DNA of 64,000 bases from Bacteroidales bacterium UBA1680 (GCA_002320605.1 DCKG01000037.1:475-64474); one strand, 5' to 3'; positions 18,332 through 26,953 are shown, numbered from the stretch's first letter. Made by a program: numbers and translations. Notes: generated by a model from the letters alone, not told the origin.

Positions 18332-20065
18332 CTAGATGAATTCCTCGCGTTCCTTGATGTCGCGGATGCGTAGCTGAAGAGTGGAATTGCCGCGATAGAA
18401 GTTCTCGACTATGGAGTAGCAGACATCGAAAGGATTGCCGCCTTTGATATATTCATAGTAATCCCCCATGTTGAATGCAATGGCAGGAATTTGGTGAAAC
18501 GGCTGTTTCTCGTCTATCAGATCAAGCTTGACGTGCACCCCGCCGGCACCCACCCTACGCCCGTTGCCAGCGTCCGAGACATTTTCCGTCAAGAACACCG
18601 GATTATTGTTTCCGGGGCCGAAAGGCTGGAACTGCTTCAGCACGCGGAAGAATTTCGGGGTTATCTGGCTGAACTCCAGTTTAGCGTCTATATCGATGAC
18701 TGGGGTGAGCATCTCCTTCGTGATTTTCTCGCCCACGTGAGCGTCTATCCTCTCCACGAACGTCCTTAGATTCGATTCTTTCATGGTCAGGCCGGCGGCA
18801 TAGACATGCCCTCCGAAGTTCTCCAGCAAATCGGAGCAGCTTTCGATTGACTCATATAAATCGAAACCTGCCACGCTGCGAGCAGATCCGGTCACGAAAT
18901 TGTTCGATTTCGTGAGTACGATCGTCGGCTTGTAGAAAGCCTCGACAAGACGTGAGGCGACTATCCCGACCACGCCTTTGTTCCAGTTCGGATTGTAGAC
19001 GATGGTGACGTTGCGAGTAGTCAGGGCTGTGCCTTCCTGCACCATATTCAGAGCCTCCTGGGTGATCTCCCTGTCTATGCTTTTGCGCTCATTATTGTTG
19101 TCGTTGATCTTCTGGGCAATCTCATTGGCCGTCCTGTCATCGGAAGCCGTCAGCAATTCCACCGCGAGCCGGCCCGTCTCCATACGTCCGGCAGCATTGA
19201 TCCTCGGCCCTATTTTAAAGACTATGTCGTCAATGGTGATATGCGAAGGCTCAAGCTTCGAAATGGCAGCCATCGCCTGCAACCCCTTGCGAGGATTCTC
19301 ATTGAGCTGCTTCAGCCCGAAATGCGCCAGCACCCTATTCTCCCCCACCATAGTCACGAGATCTGAGGAAATGCTCACCACAAGGAGGTCGAGCAAGGGG
19401 ATGAGCGTCTCGAAAGGAATCCCGAATTTCCGGGAATATGCCTGAACGAGCTTGAACCCTACCCCGCAGCCACTCAAATCGTCGAATGGATAATGGTCAT
19501 CGGCTCTTTTAGGGTCCAGCACCGCCACCGCCGGAGGAAGCACTTCTTCCGGAAGATGGTGGTCGCATATTATCATGTCTATCCCTTTGGCGGAAGCATA
19601 TTCAACCTTCTCATTAGCCTTAATGCCGCAGTCCAGGGTTATTATAAGCCCGAAACCATTGTCTCTGGCCCAGTCGATGCCCTTGAACGAGACCCCGTAG
19701 CCCTCGTCATAACGGTCTGGAATATAGAAGTCTACGTTTTGCGAATATCTCTTGAAGAATGAGTACACCAAGGCGACGGCGGTAGTGCCGTCGACATCAT
19801 AATCTCCGTAGACCAGGATTTTTTCCTCGGAAGTTATGGCCCGTCTCAGCCTTTCCACAGCCTTATCCATGTCCCTCATCAGGAATGGGTCATGCAAGTC
19901 GCCCAGGCTAGGACGAAAGAAATGCCGAGCCTCTTCGAAGGTCTCGACGCCCCTCTTGATCAGCATGTCGGCAAGGACACGGTCTATGCCCAGTTCCGTT
20001 GACAGCCTCTCGACTTTCTCCGGATCGGCCGGTTCCTTGATAATCCATTTACGCTCTTTTGCCAT
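18332..20065 (-). CDS. recJ: single-stranded-DNA-specific exonuclease RecJ
   Basis: A 5'-3' single-strand exonuclease used in recombination and base-excision repair. The 577-residue protein shows the DHH-family motifs in order: GDYDVDGTTA, TLDCG, CDHHLPEE, SGCGVGFK, and the DHHA1-type GSARSVAGFDLYE with GGHVYAAG, followed by the OB-fold region. The ATG at 20065 is chosen over a GTG two codons upstream. A TATATTTG box on the minus strand ends only 5 bases before that ATG. Confidence 0.95.
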   Translation of the reverse strand: MAKERKWIIKEPADPEKVERLSTELGIDRVLADMLIKRGVETFEEARHFFRPSLGDLHDPFLMRDMDKAVERLRRAITSEEKILVYGDYDVDGTTAVALVYSFFKRYSQNVDFYIPDRYDEGYGVSFKGIDWARDNGFGLIITLDCGIKANEKVEYASAKGIDMIICDHHLPEEVLPPAVAVLDPKRADDHYPFDDLSGCGVGFKLVQAYSRKFGIPFETLIPLLDLLVVSISSDLVTMVGENRVLAHFGLKQLNENPRKGLQAMAAISKLEPSHITIDDIVFKIGPRINAAGRMETGRLAVELLTASDDRTANEIAQKINDNNNERKSIDREITQEALNMVQEGTALTTRNVTIVYNPNWNKGVVGIVASRLVEAFYKPTIVLTKSNNFVTGSARSVAGFDLYESIESCSDLLENFGGHVYAAGLTMKESNLRTFVERIDAHVGEKITKEMLTPVIDIDAKLEFSQITPKFFRVLKQFQPFGPGNNNPVFLTENVSDAGNGRRVGAGGVHVKLDLIDEKQPFHQIPAIAFNMGDYYEYIKGGNPFDVCYSIVENFYRGNSTLQLRIRDIKEREEFI

Positions 20066-20070
20066 ATTCA

Positions 20071-20078
20071 CAAATATA
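20071..20078 (-). promoter_or_regulatory. TATATTTG box directly before recJ
   Basis: Read on the minus strand, TATATTTG matches the TAnnTTTG consensus and lies 5 bases upstream of the recJ ATG. If it is the real -7 element, transcription would begin at or next to the start codon, giving a leaderless mRNA. It may be a chance match in AT-rich DNA. Confidence 0.4.
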
Positions 20079-20111
20079 ATTATTTAATTTCAGAATATAA
20101 ATTAAAAGTGC

Positions 20112-20119
20112 TAATTTTG
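20112..20119 (+). promoter_or_regulatory. TAnnTTTG (-7) promoter box for lysS
   Basis: TAATTTTG lies 52 bases before the lysS ATG in the divergent gap with recJ. Confidence 0.5.
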
Positions 20120-20128
20120 AAGAATCTG

Positions 20129-20143
20129 GCCTGCCCGGCAGGC
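20129..20143 (+). other. hairpin in the lysS 5' leader
   Basis: GCCTGC-CCG-GCAGGC is a perfect 6-bp stem with a 3-base loop, positioned 28 bases before the lysS ATG and downstream of the promoter-like box. It would form in the leader RNA. There is no T-run after it. Confidence 0.45.
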
Positions 20144-20171
20144 AATTATATTGATAATTATTTAAAAGAAT

Positions 20172-21704
20172 ATGGCGAATACAGAACTCAGCGAGCAAGA
20201 GGTGATAAGAAGAGAATCCCTCGTAAAATTAAGAGAATTAGGCATCAACCCCTATCCGGCAGCCCTCTATCCAGTCAATGCGACAGCGCAGAGCATAGCA
20301 AAGGAATACGATGCCGAGAAGGGAACGTGTCAGGACGTGTGCCTTGCTGGCAGGATCATGTCGCGCAGGATAATGGGTGCGGCATCGTTCGGGGAAATCC
20401 AGGACTCAACTGGAAGGATTCAGATTTATGTAAAAAGGGACGAGATCTGCCCCGGCGAAGACAAGACGATGTACAACACCGTGTGGAAAAAACTGCTGGA
20501 CATAGGCGACATAATCGGCGTGAAAGGCTTCGCTTTCATAACTCAGACTGGTCAGCTGAGCATTCACGTCAAGGAATTGACTCTGCTCAGCAAGTCTTTG
20601 CGCGTGCTGCCTATCGTGAAGGAAGTAGACGGAGTGGTACACGATGCTTTTACCGACCCTGAGATGCGCTATCGCCAAAGATACGTAGACCTGATAGTGA
20701 ACCCTCAGGTGCGCGATGTGTTTGTGCAGAGGTCCAAGATAATCAACACCATGCGTGAATATTTCAACGAGGCTGGCTGCCTGGAGGTCGAGACTCCGAT
20801 CCTGCAGCCTATTCCGGGAGGCGCCACCGCCCGCCCATTCATCACGCACCATAATGCATTGGACATAGACCTGTACATGAGAATCGCAAACGAGCTGTAC
20901 CTTAAGAGACTTATCGTAGGTGGCTACGACGGCGTCTACGAGTTCGCTAAGGACTTCCGTAACGAGGGCATGGACAAGACGCACAATCCCGAGTTCACTT
21001 GCATGGAAATTTACGTGGCATACAAGGACTACATCTGGATGATGGAATTCGTGGAGAATATGCTGGAGAAAATCGCCGTGAAACTTCATGGAACTTCCGT
21101 AGTGAAAATCGGGGAAAAGGAAATCGATTTCAAAGCCGGGTACAAGAGGCTGCCATATTTAGATGCCATAAAGGAATATGCCGGAGTGGACGTAAAGGGA
21201 ATGAATGAGGATGAACTGCGCGAAACTTGCAAGAAACTGAAAGTGGAGACCGATCCTACGATGGGAGAGGGCAAGCTGATCGATGCGATCTTCGGCGCAT
21301 ATGTCGAGGAGCATCTCACTGAGCCTACTTTCGTGATTGACTACCCTGTCTCTTTGTCGCCTCTGACGAAGCGCCACCGCAACGACCCTACGCTCACCGA
21401 GCGGTTCGAATTGTTCGTTTGCGGCAAGGAGCTTGCCAACGCCTACTCCGAGCTGAACGACCCTATCGACCAGCTGGACAGATTCAAGGAGCAGGCTGCA
21501 CTGAAGAGCCATGGTGACGACGAGGCCATGTTCATCGACTACGATTTCGTGCGTGCCCTGGAATATGGCATGCCGCCTACGTCCGGTCTCGGAATGGGAA
21601 TAGATCGCCTGACGATGTTCATGACCGGCCAGACGACCATCCAGGACGTGCTCTTCTTCCCGCAGATGCGCCCTGAAAAGGCCGCCACCAAGAGAGAGGA
21701 ATAG
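20172..21704 (+). CDS. lysS: lysyl-tRNA synthetase, class II
   Basis: Charges tRNA-Lys. The 510-residue protein has an N-terminal OB-fold anticodon-binding domain (about 55-155) and a class II catalytic core with motif 1 (FFNEAGCLEVETP-like, here EYFNEAGCLEVETPILQPI), motif 2 (FRNEGMDKTHNPEFTCMEIY) and motif 3 (GLGMGIDRLTMFMT). The lysine-specific signature GGATARPF is present. Length and motifs match bacterial LysS. Confidence 0.96.
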   Translation: MANTELSEQEVIRRESLVKLRELGINPYPAALYPVNATAQSIAKEYDAEKGTCQDVCLAGRIMSRRIMGAASFGEIQDSTGRIQIYVKRDEICPGEDKTMYNTVWKKLLDIGDIIGVKGFAFITQTGQLSIHVKELTLLSKSLRVLPIVKEVDGVVHDAFTDPEMRYRQRYVDLIVNPQVRDVFVQRSKIINTMREYFNEAGCLEVETPILQPIPGGATARPFITHHNALDIDLYMRIANELYLKRLIVGGYDGVYEFAKDFRNEGMDKTHNPEFTCMEIYVAYKDYIWMMEFVENMLEKIAVKLHGTSVVKIGEKEIDFKAGYKRLPYLDAIKEYAGVDVKGMNEDELRETCKKLKVETDPTMGEGKLIDAIFGAYVEEHLTEPTFVIDYPVSLSPLTKRHRNDPTLTERFELFVCGKELANAYSELNDPIDQLDRFKEQAALKSHGDDEAMFIDYDFVRALEYGMPPTSGLGMGIDRLTMFMTGQTTIQDVLFFPQMRPEKAATKREE

Positions 21705-21750
21705 GCCCGGACTTCCGCCAGAATAACGAAAGGGAGCATCAAAAAGCGAT

Positions 21751-22563
21751 ATGCGAATTGAGAATATAACATCGGCTCACAACCAGAAGATCAAGGACCT
21801 GCTGGCGCTTCAGGAGAAATCCAAGCTGAGGCGCGAAGAGGGGCTCTTCGTGGTCGAAGGGCGCCGCGAAGTCAGCCACTGCCTCGATGCCGGTTTCGTG
21901 CCAAGAACGCTCTTCATCTGCGGAGAATTCATCTCCGAAGACGACCTGAACGACATCGTCGGGAAGGCGGAGGCGCTGAACAAGAACGTGGGGATGGAAC
22001 AGGTGCCTTCGGAAATATATTCAAAGATAGCATACAGGGGTGGCACGGAGGGCATCATAGCAGAGGTGGCTTCAAAAGAACGCACCTTGGATTCTCTTAA
22101 AATCGGCAAAAAACCGCTGATCATAGTGCTGGAAAGCGTTGAGAAGCCCGGCAACCTTGGAGCCGTGCTGCGCAGTGCAGACGCAGCCGACGCAGATGCG
22201 GTGATAGTATGCGATCCACTCACCGACCTTTACAACCCGAATCTGATCCGCGCAAGCCTAGGCGCCATATTCACGAGACAAGTCGCCGCTGCCACGTCGG
22301 AAGAAGCCATTGCCTGGCTCCGAAGTCATCATATTCAGATACTTACCGCCCAGCTGCAAGACTCTTCCCTCTACTATGACACCGACATGACCGGCCCTAC
22401 CGCCATCGTAATGGGCACTGAATCCACCGGCCTCACCGACATCTGGCGTAAGGCAGCCGACGCCCGCATCCGCATTCCGATGCTCGGTCGCCTTGACTCG
22501 CTAAACGTCTCAGTATCAGCCGCTATCCTATTATTCGAAGCACTCCGCCAAAGGAAAAGTTAA
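21751..22563 (+). CDS. SpoU/TrmH family RNA 2'-O-methyltransferase
   Basis: A 270-residue SPOUT methyltransferase. The N-terminal substrate-binding domain (EEGLFVVEGRREV) is followed by the SpoU motifs 1 (EKPGNLGAVLRSADA), 2 (AIVMGTESTGL) and 3 (LDSLNVSVSAAILLFEA), which form the knotted S-adenosylmethionine site. It probably methylates a ribose in 23S rRNA or tRNA. The exact site cannot be assigned. Its TAA overlaps the aroE ATG (TAATG). Confidence 0.9.
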   Translation: MRIENITSAHNQKIKDLLALQEKSKLRREEGLFVVEGRREVSHCLDAGFVPRTLFICGEFISEDDLNDIVGKAEALNKNVGMEQVPSEIYSKIAYRGGTEGIIAEVASKERTLDSLKIGKKPLIIVLESVEKPGNLGAVLRSADAADADAVIVCDPLTDLYNPNLIRASLGAIFTRQVAAATSEEAIAWLRSHHIQILTAQLQDSSLYYDTDMTGPTAIVMGTESTGLTDIWRKAADARIRIPMLGRLDSLNVSVSAAILLFEALRQRKS

Positions 22564-23504
22564 TGAATATGAAAAAGTTCGGTCTCATAGGAAATCCAGT
22601 GAAAGGCTCGAAGAGTCCTCTGCTATTCAATGCCGCTTATAATGGCATGACGCAAGAGGACGGGAGCGCATATTCATACGACTTGATCGAGGAAGATGGC
22701 TTTGAGAATGCCTGGGAGCATTTTCTTAACGAATATTCTGCCATAAACGTCACCGCGCCTTTCAAGGAGCAGGCTTTCGCGAAAGTTCTCTCCCTTGCTG
22801 AAGAAGGGAAGGGACTGATCTCTGGGCCAGCTGCCAAGATAGGGGCGACGAACCTCGTCGTGAAGGGGCCGTCCGGCCTTGAGGCTCACAACTCCGACTT
22901 TACCGGGATAATAACTGCCATCGCAGAAGCATACTACCCTGGCATCGTCGAAGAATTCATGCACGAATTCGGAGAGCGTTTCTTCGTGAAGATACATCAG
23001 TTTTTCAGGCTGAACCGCGACGAGCATTTCAAGACCATCCCGCAGGCTCTAATCGTGGGCTGTGGCGGAGCGGGCAAGGCCGCCGCCATCGCTGCTGCGG
23101 AAATGGGCTTTGAGACCGTCCTGATGAACCGCAGCATTGAAAAAGCCCAGGCGATCATCAATGCGAATCCTGAATATGGATTCATGGCAGTTCCGATTGC
23201 CGATTTCAAGGAGGCGGTCAAAGAGTGCGACCTGATAATCTACACGCTTCCCATGGCCCTTCCGCAAATCGCCGAGTTCTCGGCTGACGACTTCGTCATG
23301 GAAGGCAGCCGAAAGGTCATCCTTGAGGCGAATTACCGCAACCCGTCCTTCGATGAAGATGCAGAGTTCAAGATAGCCTCAGCTGAGGGCATATACATCC
23401 CCGGCACTCGCTGGCTCCTTTACCAAGCCCTCACCGGTTACAGCCTGATGACGGGCCTCAATCCCGACCTCAGCGCCATGCGCGAGGCCATTGAAAACAG
23501 ATAG
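22563..23504 (+). CDS. aroE: shikimate dehydrogenase with an enlarged interdomain insert
   Basis: Reduces 3-dehydroshikimate to shikimate with NADPH. The N-terminal domain carries the substrate residues SKS (16-18), K68 in NVTAPFK and D112 in NSDFTG. The Rossmann motif is VGCGGAGKAA. Between these, about 40 residues (around 118-158) separate NSDFTG from the Rossmann motif, roughly 25 more than usual. Total length is 313 residues. The last 28 codons fall inside the 76-bp duplication that brackets the downstream restriction-modification cassette. The present C-terminus (MREAIENR) differs from the one attached to the second copy, so the end of this gene was probably replaced during the insertion. 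Confidence 0.9.
   Translation: MNMKKFGLIGNPVKGSKSPLLFNAAYNGMTQEDGSAYSYDLIEEDGFENAWEHFLNEYSAINVTAPFKEQAFAKVLSLAEEGKGLISGPAAKIGATNLVVKGPSGLEAHNSDFTGIITAIAEAYYPGIVEEFMHEFGERFFVKIHQFFRLNRDEHFKTIPQALIVGCGGAGKAAAIAAAEMGFETVLMNRSIEKAQAIINANPEYGFMAVPIADFKEAVKECDLIIYTLPMALPQIAEFSADDFVMEGSRKVILEANYRNPSFDEDAEFKIASAEGIYIPGTRWLLYQALTGYSLMTGLNPDLSAMREAIENR
23411..23486 (+). repeat. 76-bp direct repeat, left copy (inside aroE)
   Basis: This stretch of the aroE 3' end is repeated without a mismatch at 25461-25536, exactly 2,050 bases away. The pair brackets the restriction-modification genes. Confidence 0.97.
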
Positions 23505-23644
23505 ACAAGCCTTGTCTCCAAAAGCAAGCCCCAGTAAGAGACGAAGAATAATGGCTTACTTCAACTGGCAAACGAATAGAATTATTTGTATCTTTACTAA
23601 ACTAAGATTAGGGATCGTCTCGTGTCTTTTCTGAACAAGGAAAA

Positions 23645-24643
23645 ATGAGAAACATGGTTTACAACTCAATAGAAATATGTACAGGTGCTGGAGGCGAAGC
23701 CCTAGGACTTGAGAAAGCGGGGTTTCACCATATTGCTCTTATCGAATATGAAAAAGAATATTGCCGCTGCTTGATAAAAAACCGGCCTGACTGGAATGTG
23801 ATAAATTGCGATGTTAGGAATTTCAACGGTCTATCTTATCGCAATCTCAATATTGATTTGCTCGCAGGAGGTGTGCCTTGTCCTCCTTTCAGCATAGCAG
23901 GAAAACAACTAGGGCAAAATGACGAAAGGGATTTATTTCCAGAAATGATACGATTAACAAACGAGATTCGTCCCAAAATCGTAATGATTGAAAATGTCAA
24001 GGGCTTTCTAAGTCCAAGATTCGATAGCTATCGAACTTCTATCTTATATTCACTCATGCGTTTAAGGTATAGGACTCATATCTCTTTAATTAACGCATCA
24101 GATTACGGAGTTCCCCAACTTCGACCAAGAACAGTGATAATAGCAATACGCAATGATATAAAAGGCTCATTCTCTTTCGATAATCTAAAAAAAGAGAAAG
24201 CCTTGACTGTAGGTGAAACACTCGAAGATCTCATGTCTGAAAACGGATGGCAATATTCCGATGATTGGAAAGCTAAAGCCGATGACATTGCGCCTACAAT
24301 TGTTGGAGGAAGCAAAAAACATGGGGGTCCTGATCTTGGTCCGACTCGCGCTCGCCTTCAATGGGCAAAGCTTGGAGTGGACGGAAGTGGTGTCGCTGAT
24401 GAAGCACCGCAGAAAGATTTCGTAGGAATGCCAAGATTAACCCCAAGGATGATAGCAAAACTACAAGGCTTCCCAGACGAGTGGTATTTTGGAACAAAAA
24501 AGACTTCTGCATGCAGGATGATAGGAAATGCTTTTCCCCCACCTGTTGCTAAAGCAATTGGCAAAGAATTAATAAAAATCATAGACAATGGAAGCATTGA
24601 TACGTACGGCGAGAAGAAAATATCACAAGCTTTTGCTAGATAA
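23645..24643 (+). CDS. DNA (cytosine-5) methyltransferase, NgoMIV-type system
   Basis: A 332-residue C5 methyltransferase that protects host DNA from the endonuclease coded next to it. Motifs in order are I (ICTGAGGEALGLEKAG), IV with catalytic C79 (GGVPCPPFS), VI (MIENVKGF), VIII (PQLRPRTVII), a target-recognition region (about 190-260), IX (RLTPRMIAKLQGFPDEW) and X (MIGNAFPPPVAKAIGKEL). The set is complete, so the enzyme looks active. The gene is visibly more AT-rich than its neighbours, which indicates recent acquisition. It overlaps the endonuclease by 56 bases. A TATCTTTA box at 23589-23596, one mismatch from the local -7 consensus, may be its promoter. A predicted GCCGGC target rests on the endonuclease, not on this protein. 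Confidence 0.95.
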   Translation: MRNMVYNSIEICTGAGGEALGLEKAGFHHIALIEYEKEYCRCLIKNRPDWNVINCDVRNFNGLSYRNLNIDLLAGGVPCPPFSIAGKQLGQNDERDLFPEMIRLTNEIRPKIVMIENVKGFLSPRFDSYRTSILYSLMRLRYRTHISLINASDYGVPQLRPRTVIIAIRNDIKGSFSFDNLKKEKALTVGETLEDLMSENGWQYSDDWKAKADDIAPTIVGGSKKHGGPDLGPTRARLQWAKLGVDGSGVADEAPQKDFVGMPRLTPRMIAKLQGFPDEWYFGTKKTSACRMIGNAFPPPVAKAIGKELIKIIDNGSIDTYGEKKISQAFAR

Positions 24644-25445
24644 GGGCGTGCTCACGTTAGATTCTGACGGCATTCCGAGCAATGCTGACAGAAGTAGCAA
24701 AATCTCGGTTCTAATATCCAAAGGCATTGCTGATTTTCTTCAAGCTGAAGAACAGGCCAAGGCATTAGGGCAAACTTCCGGGGCAATGTTCGAAGAAATA
24801 ACTATGTCTTTCATTAAAGACACATTCCCCAACCTACAAAATTTACGACCCGGCAAATGGCACGTTGAAAAACTAGGGAATAGGAATCCAGTCAAAACTA
24901 GCTGCTTTTCTCAATATGAACATCTTGATTATCTAACATCCCTCACAGAACGAGATGAGAAATTAGCTGCTAGCCTCGGTTACAATTATATTGTATCGCC
25001 AGATATCGTGATTTTCAGAGAAACAGAGCCTGACGAAGTCATTAATGAATGTTTACCTATCGTAGATGAAACTATTGCTAGAATCTCTGATTTAAGGAAA
25101 TTTAATGGTGGTCTTCCTATCCTACATGCATCTATATCTGCGAAATGGACAATAAGAAGCGATAGAGCCCAAAACAGTAGGACTGAAGCTCTTGGCCTAA
25201 TTAGAAATAGAAAAGGACACCTTCCCCACATCGTAGTAGTGACAGCTGAACCATTACCATCTAGAATAGCATCTCTTGCTTTAGGCACAGGTGACATTGA
25301 TTGCGTTTATCACTTCGCTCTTCCCGAACTTTTAGAGACGGTTGAAAAACTCGGGAATGATGATTCCAAAGAAATGCTTAATATTTTAATCGACGGCAAG
25401 AGACTAAAAGATATTAGCGACTTACCATTAGATCTAGCGGTATAA
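24588..25445 (+). CDS. type II restriction endonuclease, NgoMIV family
   Basis: A 285-residue protein that I place in the NgoMIV family (target G^CCGGC). Length is almost the same as NgoMIV. The PD-(D/E)xK core is visible: E69, D139 in VSPDIVIF, and S184-A-K186 in the segment ASISAKWTIRSDRAQN. The R190-x-D192-R193 triad directly after the catalytic lysine is the CCGG-recognition motif of this group. These positions lie one residue below those I recall for NgoMIV. The start ATG is within the methyltransferase 3' end, in another frame, a common arrangement that delays endonuclease expression. Sites GCCGGC occur in the window (for example at 7960, 8654 and 9494), so an active enzyme would need the methyltransferase. 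The specificity is inferred. Confidence 0.9.
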   Translation: MEALIRTARRKYHKLLLDKGVLTLDSDGIPSNADRSSKISVLISKGIADFLQAEEQAKALGQTSGAMFEEITMSFIKDTFPNLQNLRPGKWHVEKLGNRNPVKTSCFSQYEHLDYLTSLTERDEKLAASLGYNYIVSPDIVIFRETEPDEVINECLPIVDETIARISDLRKFNGGLPILHASISAKWTIRSDRAQNSRTEALGLIRNRKGHLPHIVVVTAEPLPSRIASLALGTGDIDCVYHFALPELLETVEKLGNDDSKEMLNILIDGKRLKDISDLPLDLAV

Positions 25446-25460
25446 CTCTTGCACACCTAC

Positions 25461-25581
25461 CTGGCTCCTTTACCAAGCCCTCACCGGTTACAGCCTGATG
25501 ACGGGCCTCAATCCCGACCTCAGCGCCATGCGCGAGACCCTTTCCGAACCTGTTCGAAGTTGCAACGCACAGAACGCATAG
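25461..25581 (+). pseudogene. duplicated 3' fragment of aroE
   Basis: The first 76 bases (25461-25536) are identical to 23411-23486 in aroE. After that the aroE frame stays open for 14 further codons (TLSEPVRSCNAQNA) to a TAG at 25579. The fragment has no start. Its downstream sequence matches the local base composition, so it is probably the original aroE end, cut off when the restriction-modification DNA entered. Confidence 0.9.
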
Positions 25582-25649
25582 GATGCCGCTTCCCCATCGC
25601 AACCCGTTCATCCAGAGCGACTCACCACGTCTCCTGAACGACACACCAC

Positions 25650-25760
25650 GTCATCCTGAACTTGTTTCAGGATCTAGTTTCCGCAAGCCTAGATTCCGGA
25701 TCGAGTCCGGAATGACGGGGAAACACGAGCCTGGATTCCGGGTCAGGCACGGAATGACAA
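25650..25760. repeat. REP-like palindromic element
   Basis: The element contains two perfect palindromes: ATCCTGAA-cttgt-TTCAGGAT (25653-25673) and ATTCCGGA-tcgag-TCCGGAAT (25693-25713), then a degenerate copy of the second (ATTCCG...CGGAAT, about 25734-25754). The order and wording match a decayed copy at 17590-17690, so it is a dispersed family in this genome. It is in the gap between the aroE fragment and the hxlR-type gene. Confidence 0.8.
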
Positions 25761-25805
25761 GGTTAAATAAGCGCCGGTTTTCCACTTCGCTATAAATTTT
25801 TCTTG

Positions 25806-25836
25806 TTGCAGAATAAAATAATGTTAGTTACTTTCG
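25806..25836 (+). promoter_or_regulatory. candidate promoter of the HxlR-type gene
   Basis: TTG (25806-25808), a 20-base spacer and TACTTTCG (25829-25836, one mismatch to TAnnTTTG) form a -33/-7 pair with the usual Bacteroidota spacing, 33 bases before the ATG at 25870. Confidence 0.5.
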
Positions 25837-25869
25837 CGCAGTAAAATGAACATATAAAAAGATATAATC

Positions 25870-26244
25870 ATGAATAGGAAAGAAATCATAGACATGTCCG
25901 CCCCGGACTGTCCTGTACGCAATGTGCTGGCCAGAATCTGCGATAAATGGTCCGTGCTCGTCATGCTGGTTCTGAAAGATGCCGGGGTGATGAGGTTCAG
26001 CGAAATACAGAAAAGCATCCCTGACATATCTCAGAAGATGCTCACCGTGACTCTCCGCACCCTTGAAGAAGATGGCTTCGTGAAAAGGAAAATTTATGCC
26101 GAGATTCCTCCTAAGGTGGAATATTCATTGACGGAAAGGGCGCAATCACTGCTCCCGCTCATCGGCAGCCTTGTCGGCTGGGCGAAAGAAAACATGGATT
26201 CCATCATCAAAGACCGCAAAGCCAGCGTCCACAGTCACCAATAG
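25870..26244 (+). CDS. HxlR family winged-helix transcriptional regulator
   Basis: A 124-residue MarR-like regulator of the HxlR group. It has the family opening CPVRNVLARICDKWSVLVMLVL with one cysteine at the start of helix 1, the recognition-helix region DISQKMLTVTLRTLEEDGFV and the wing YAEIPPKVEYSLT. That cysteine is the redox or electrophile sensor in several relatives. The flavodoxin gene follows about 200 bases downstream on the same strand and is a plausible target. That link is inferred from position only. Confidence 0.9.
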   Translation: MNRKEIIDMSAPDCPVRNVLARICDKWSVLVMLVLKDAGVMRFSEIQKSIPDISQKMLTVTLRTLEEDGFVKRKIYAEIPPKVEYSLTERAQSLLPLIGSLVGWAKENMDSIIKDRKASVHSHQ

Positions 26245-26449
26245 ACTGCTTCGAAAGTTTACAAAATCTTACTGAAATAATGGGCCACGCAGTACGCTTA
26301 ATTCAGGCTGTCAGCGGCGCCCATCTCTGCCCCCGACTCTACGGGATCCTCATTAATTGGTATTGACAATGGAGAGCCACATAGGTAACTTCGAAGAGTT
26401 AAAAATTTGCCAGCCAAGTTTACGGTTGCAACATGAAAGAAATATTGAT

Positions 26450-26953
26450 ATGAGCAAGATTGCTATTATTTATGGTTCAACGACCGGCTATTGCGAAACG
26501 GTCGCAGGAAAGATTCAGGAGGCCATTGGAAAGGAAAATGCAGACATCGTCAACGTGACCGACCTGAATGAATCGGTTTTGAAAGATCACGACGTGCTGC
26601 TCTTGGGAACCTCGACGTGGGGAGCCGGAGACGTACAGGACGACTGGTTCAGTGGGATTGACCTGCTTAAGGGAGCGGACCTGTCCGGCAAGAAGGTCGC
26701 CATTTTCGGCTGCGGTGACAGCGCATCTTACGGGGATACCTTCTGCGGAGGCATGAAAGCGCTTTACGACGCCGTAAAAGACAAAGGGTGCAAGCTCATC
26801 GGAAGTGCTCCTGCCGAAGGCTACTCTTTTTCAGCATCGGACGCCGTCGTAGATGGCAGATTCGTAGGACTGCCTCTTGATGAAATCAATGAAGAAGGCA
26901 AAACTCAAGGGCGAATAGACGCATGGGTGAAGGAGCTTAAAAATAATCTCTGA
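26450..26953 (+). CDS. fldA: flavodoxin
   Basis: A 167-residue long-chain flavodoxin, an FMN electron carrier. The phosphate loop GSTTGYCETVA, the aromatic loop STWGAGDVQDDW and the CGDSASYGDTFCGG loop that flanks the flavin are all present. The ATG at 26450 (MSKIAIIYG) is used. An in-frame ATG at 26357 would add 31 residues with no family counterpart. A hairpin follows the stop. Confidence 0.95.
   Translation: MSKIAIIYGSTTGYCETVAGKIQEAIGKENADIVNVTDLNESVLKDHDVLLLGTSTWGAGDVQDDWFSGIDLLKGADLSGKKVAIFGCGDSASYGDTFCGGMKALYDAVKDKGCKLIGSAPAEGYSFSASDAVVDGRFVGLPLDEINEEGKTQGRIDAWVKELKNNL

Noticed and set aside
25461..25581. Second functional shikimate dehydrogenase gene
   Set aside because: Only the last 25 or so codons are present, without a start or any catalytic residue.
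26357..26449. Longer N-terminus for flavodoxin
   Set aside because: The 31 added residues match nothing in flavodoxins; the ATG at 26450 gives the normal N-terminus.
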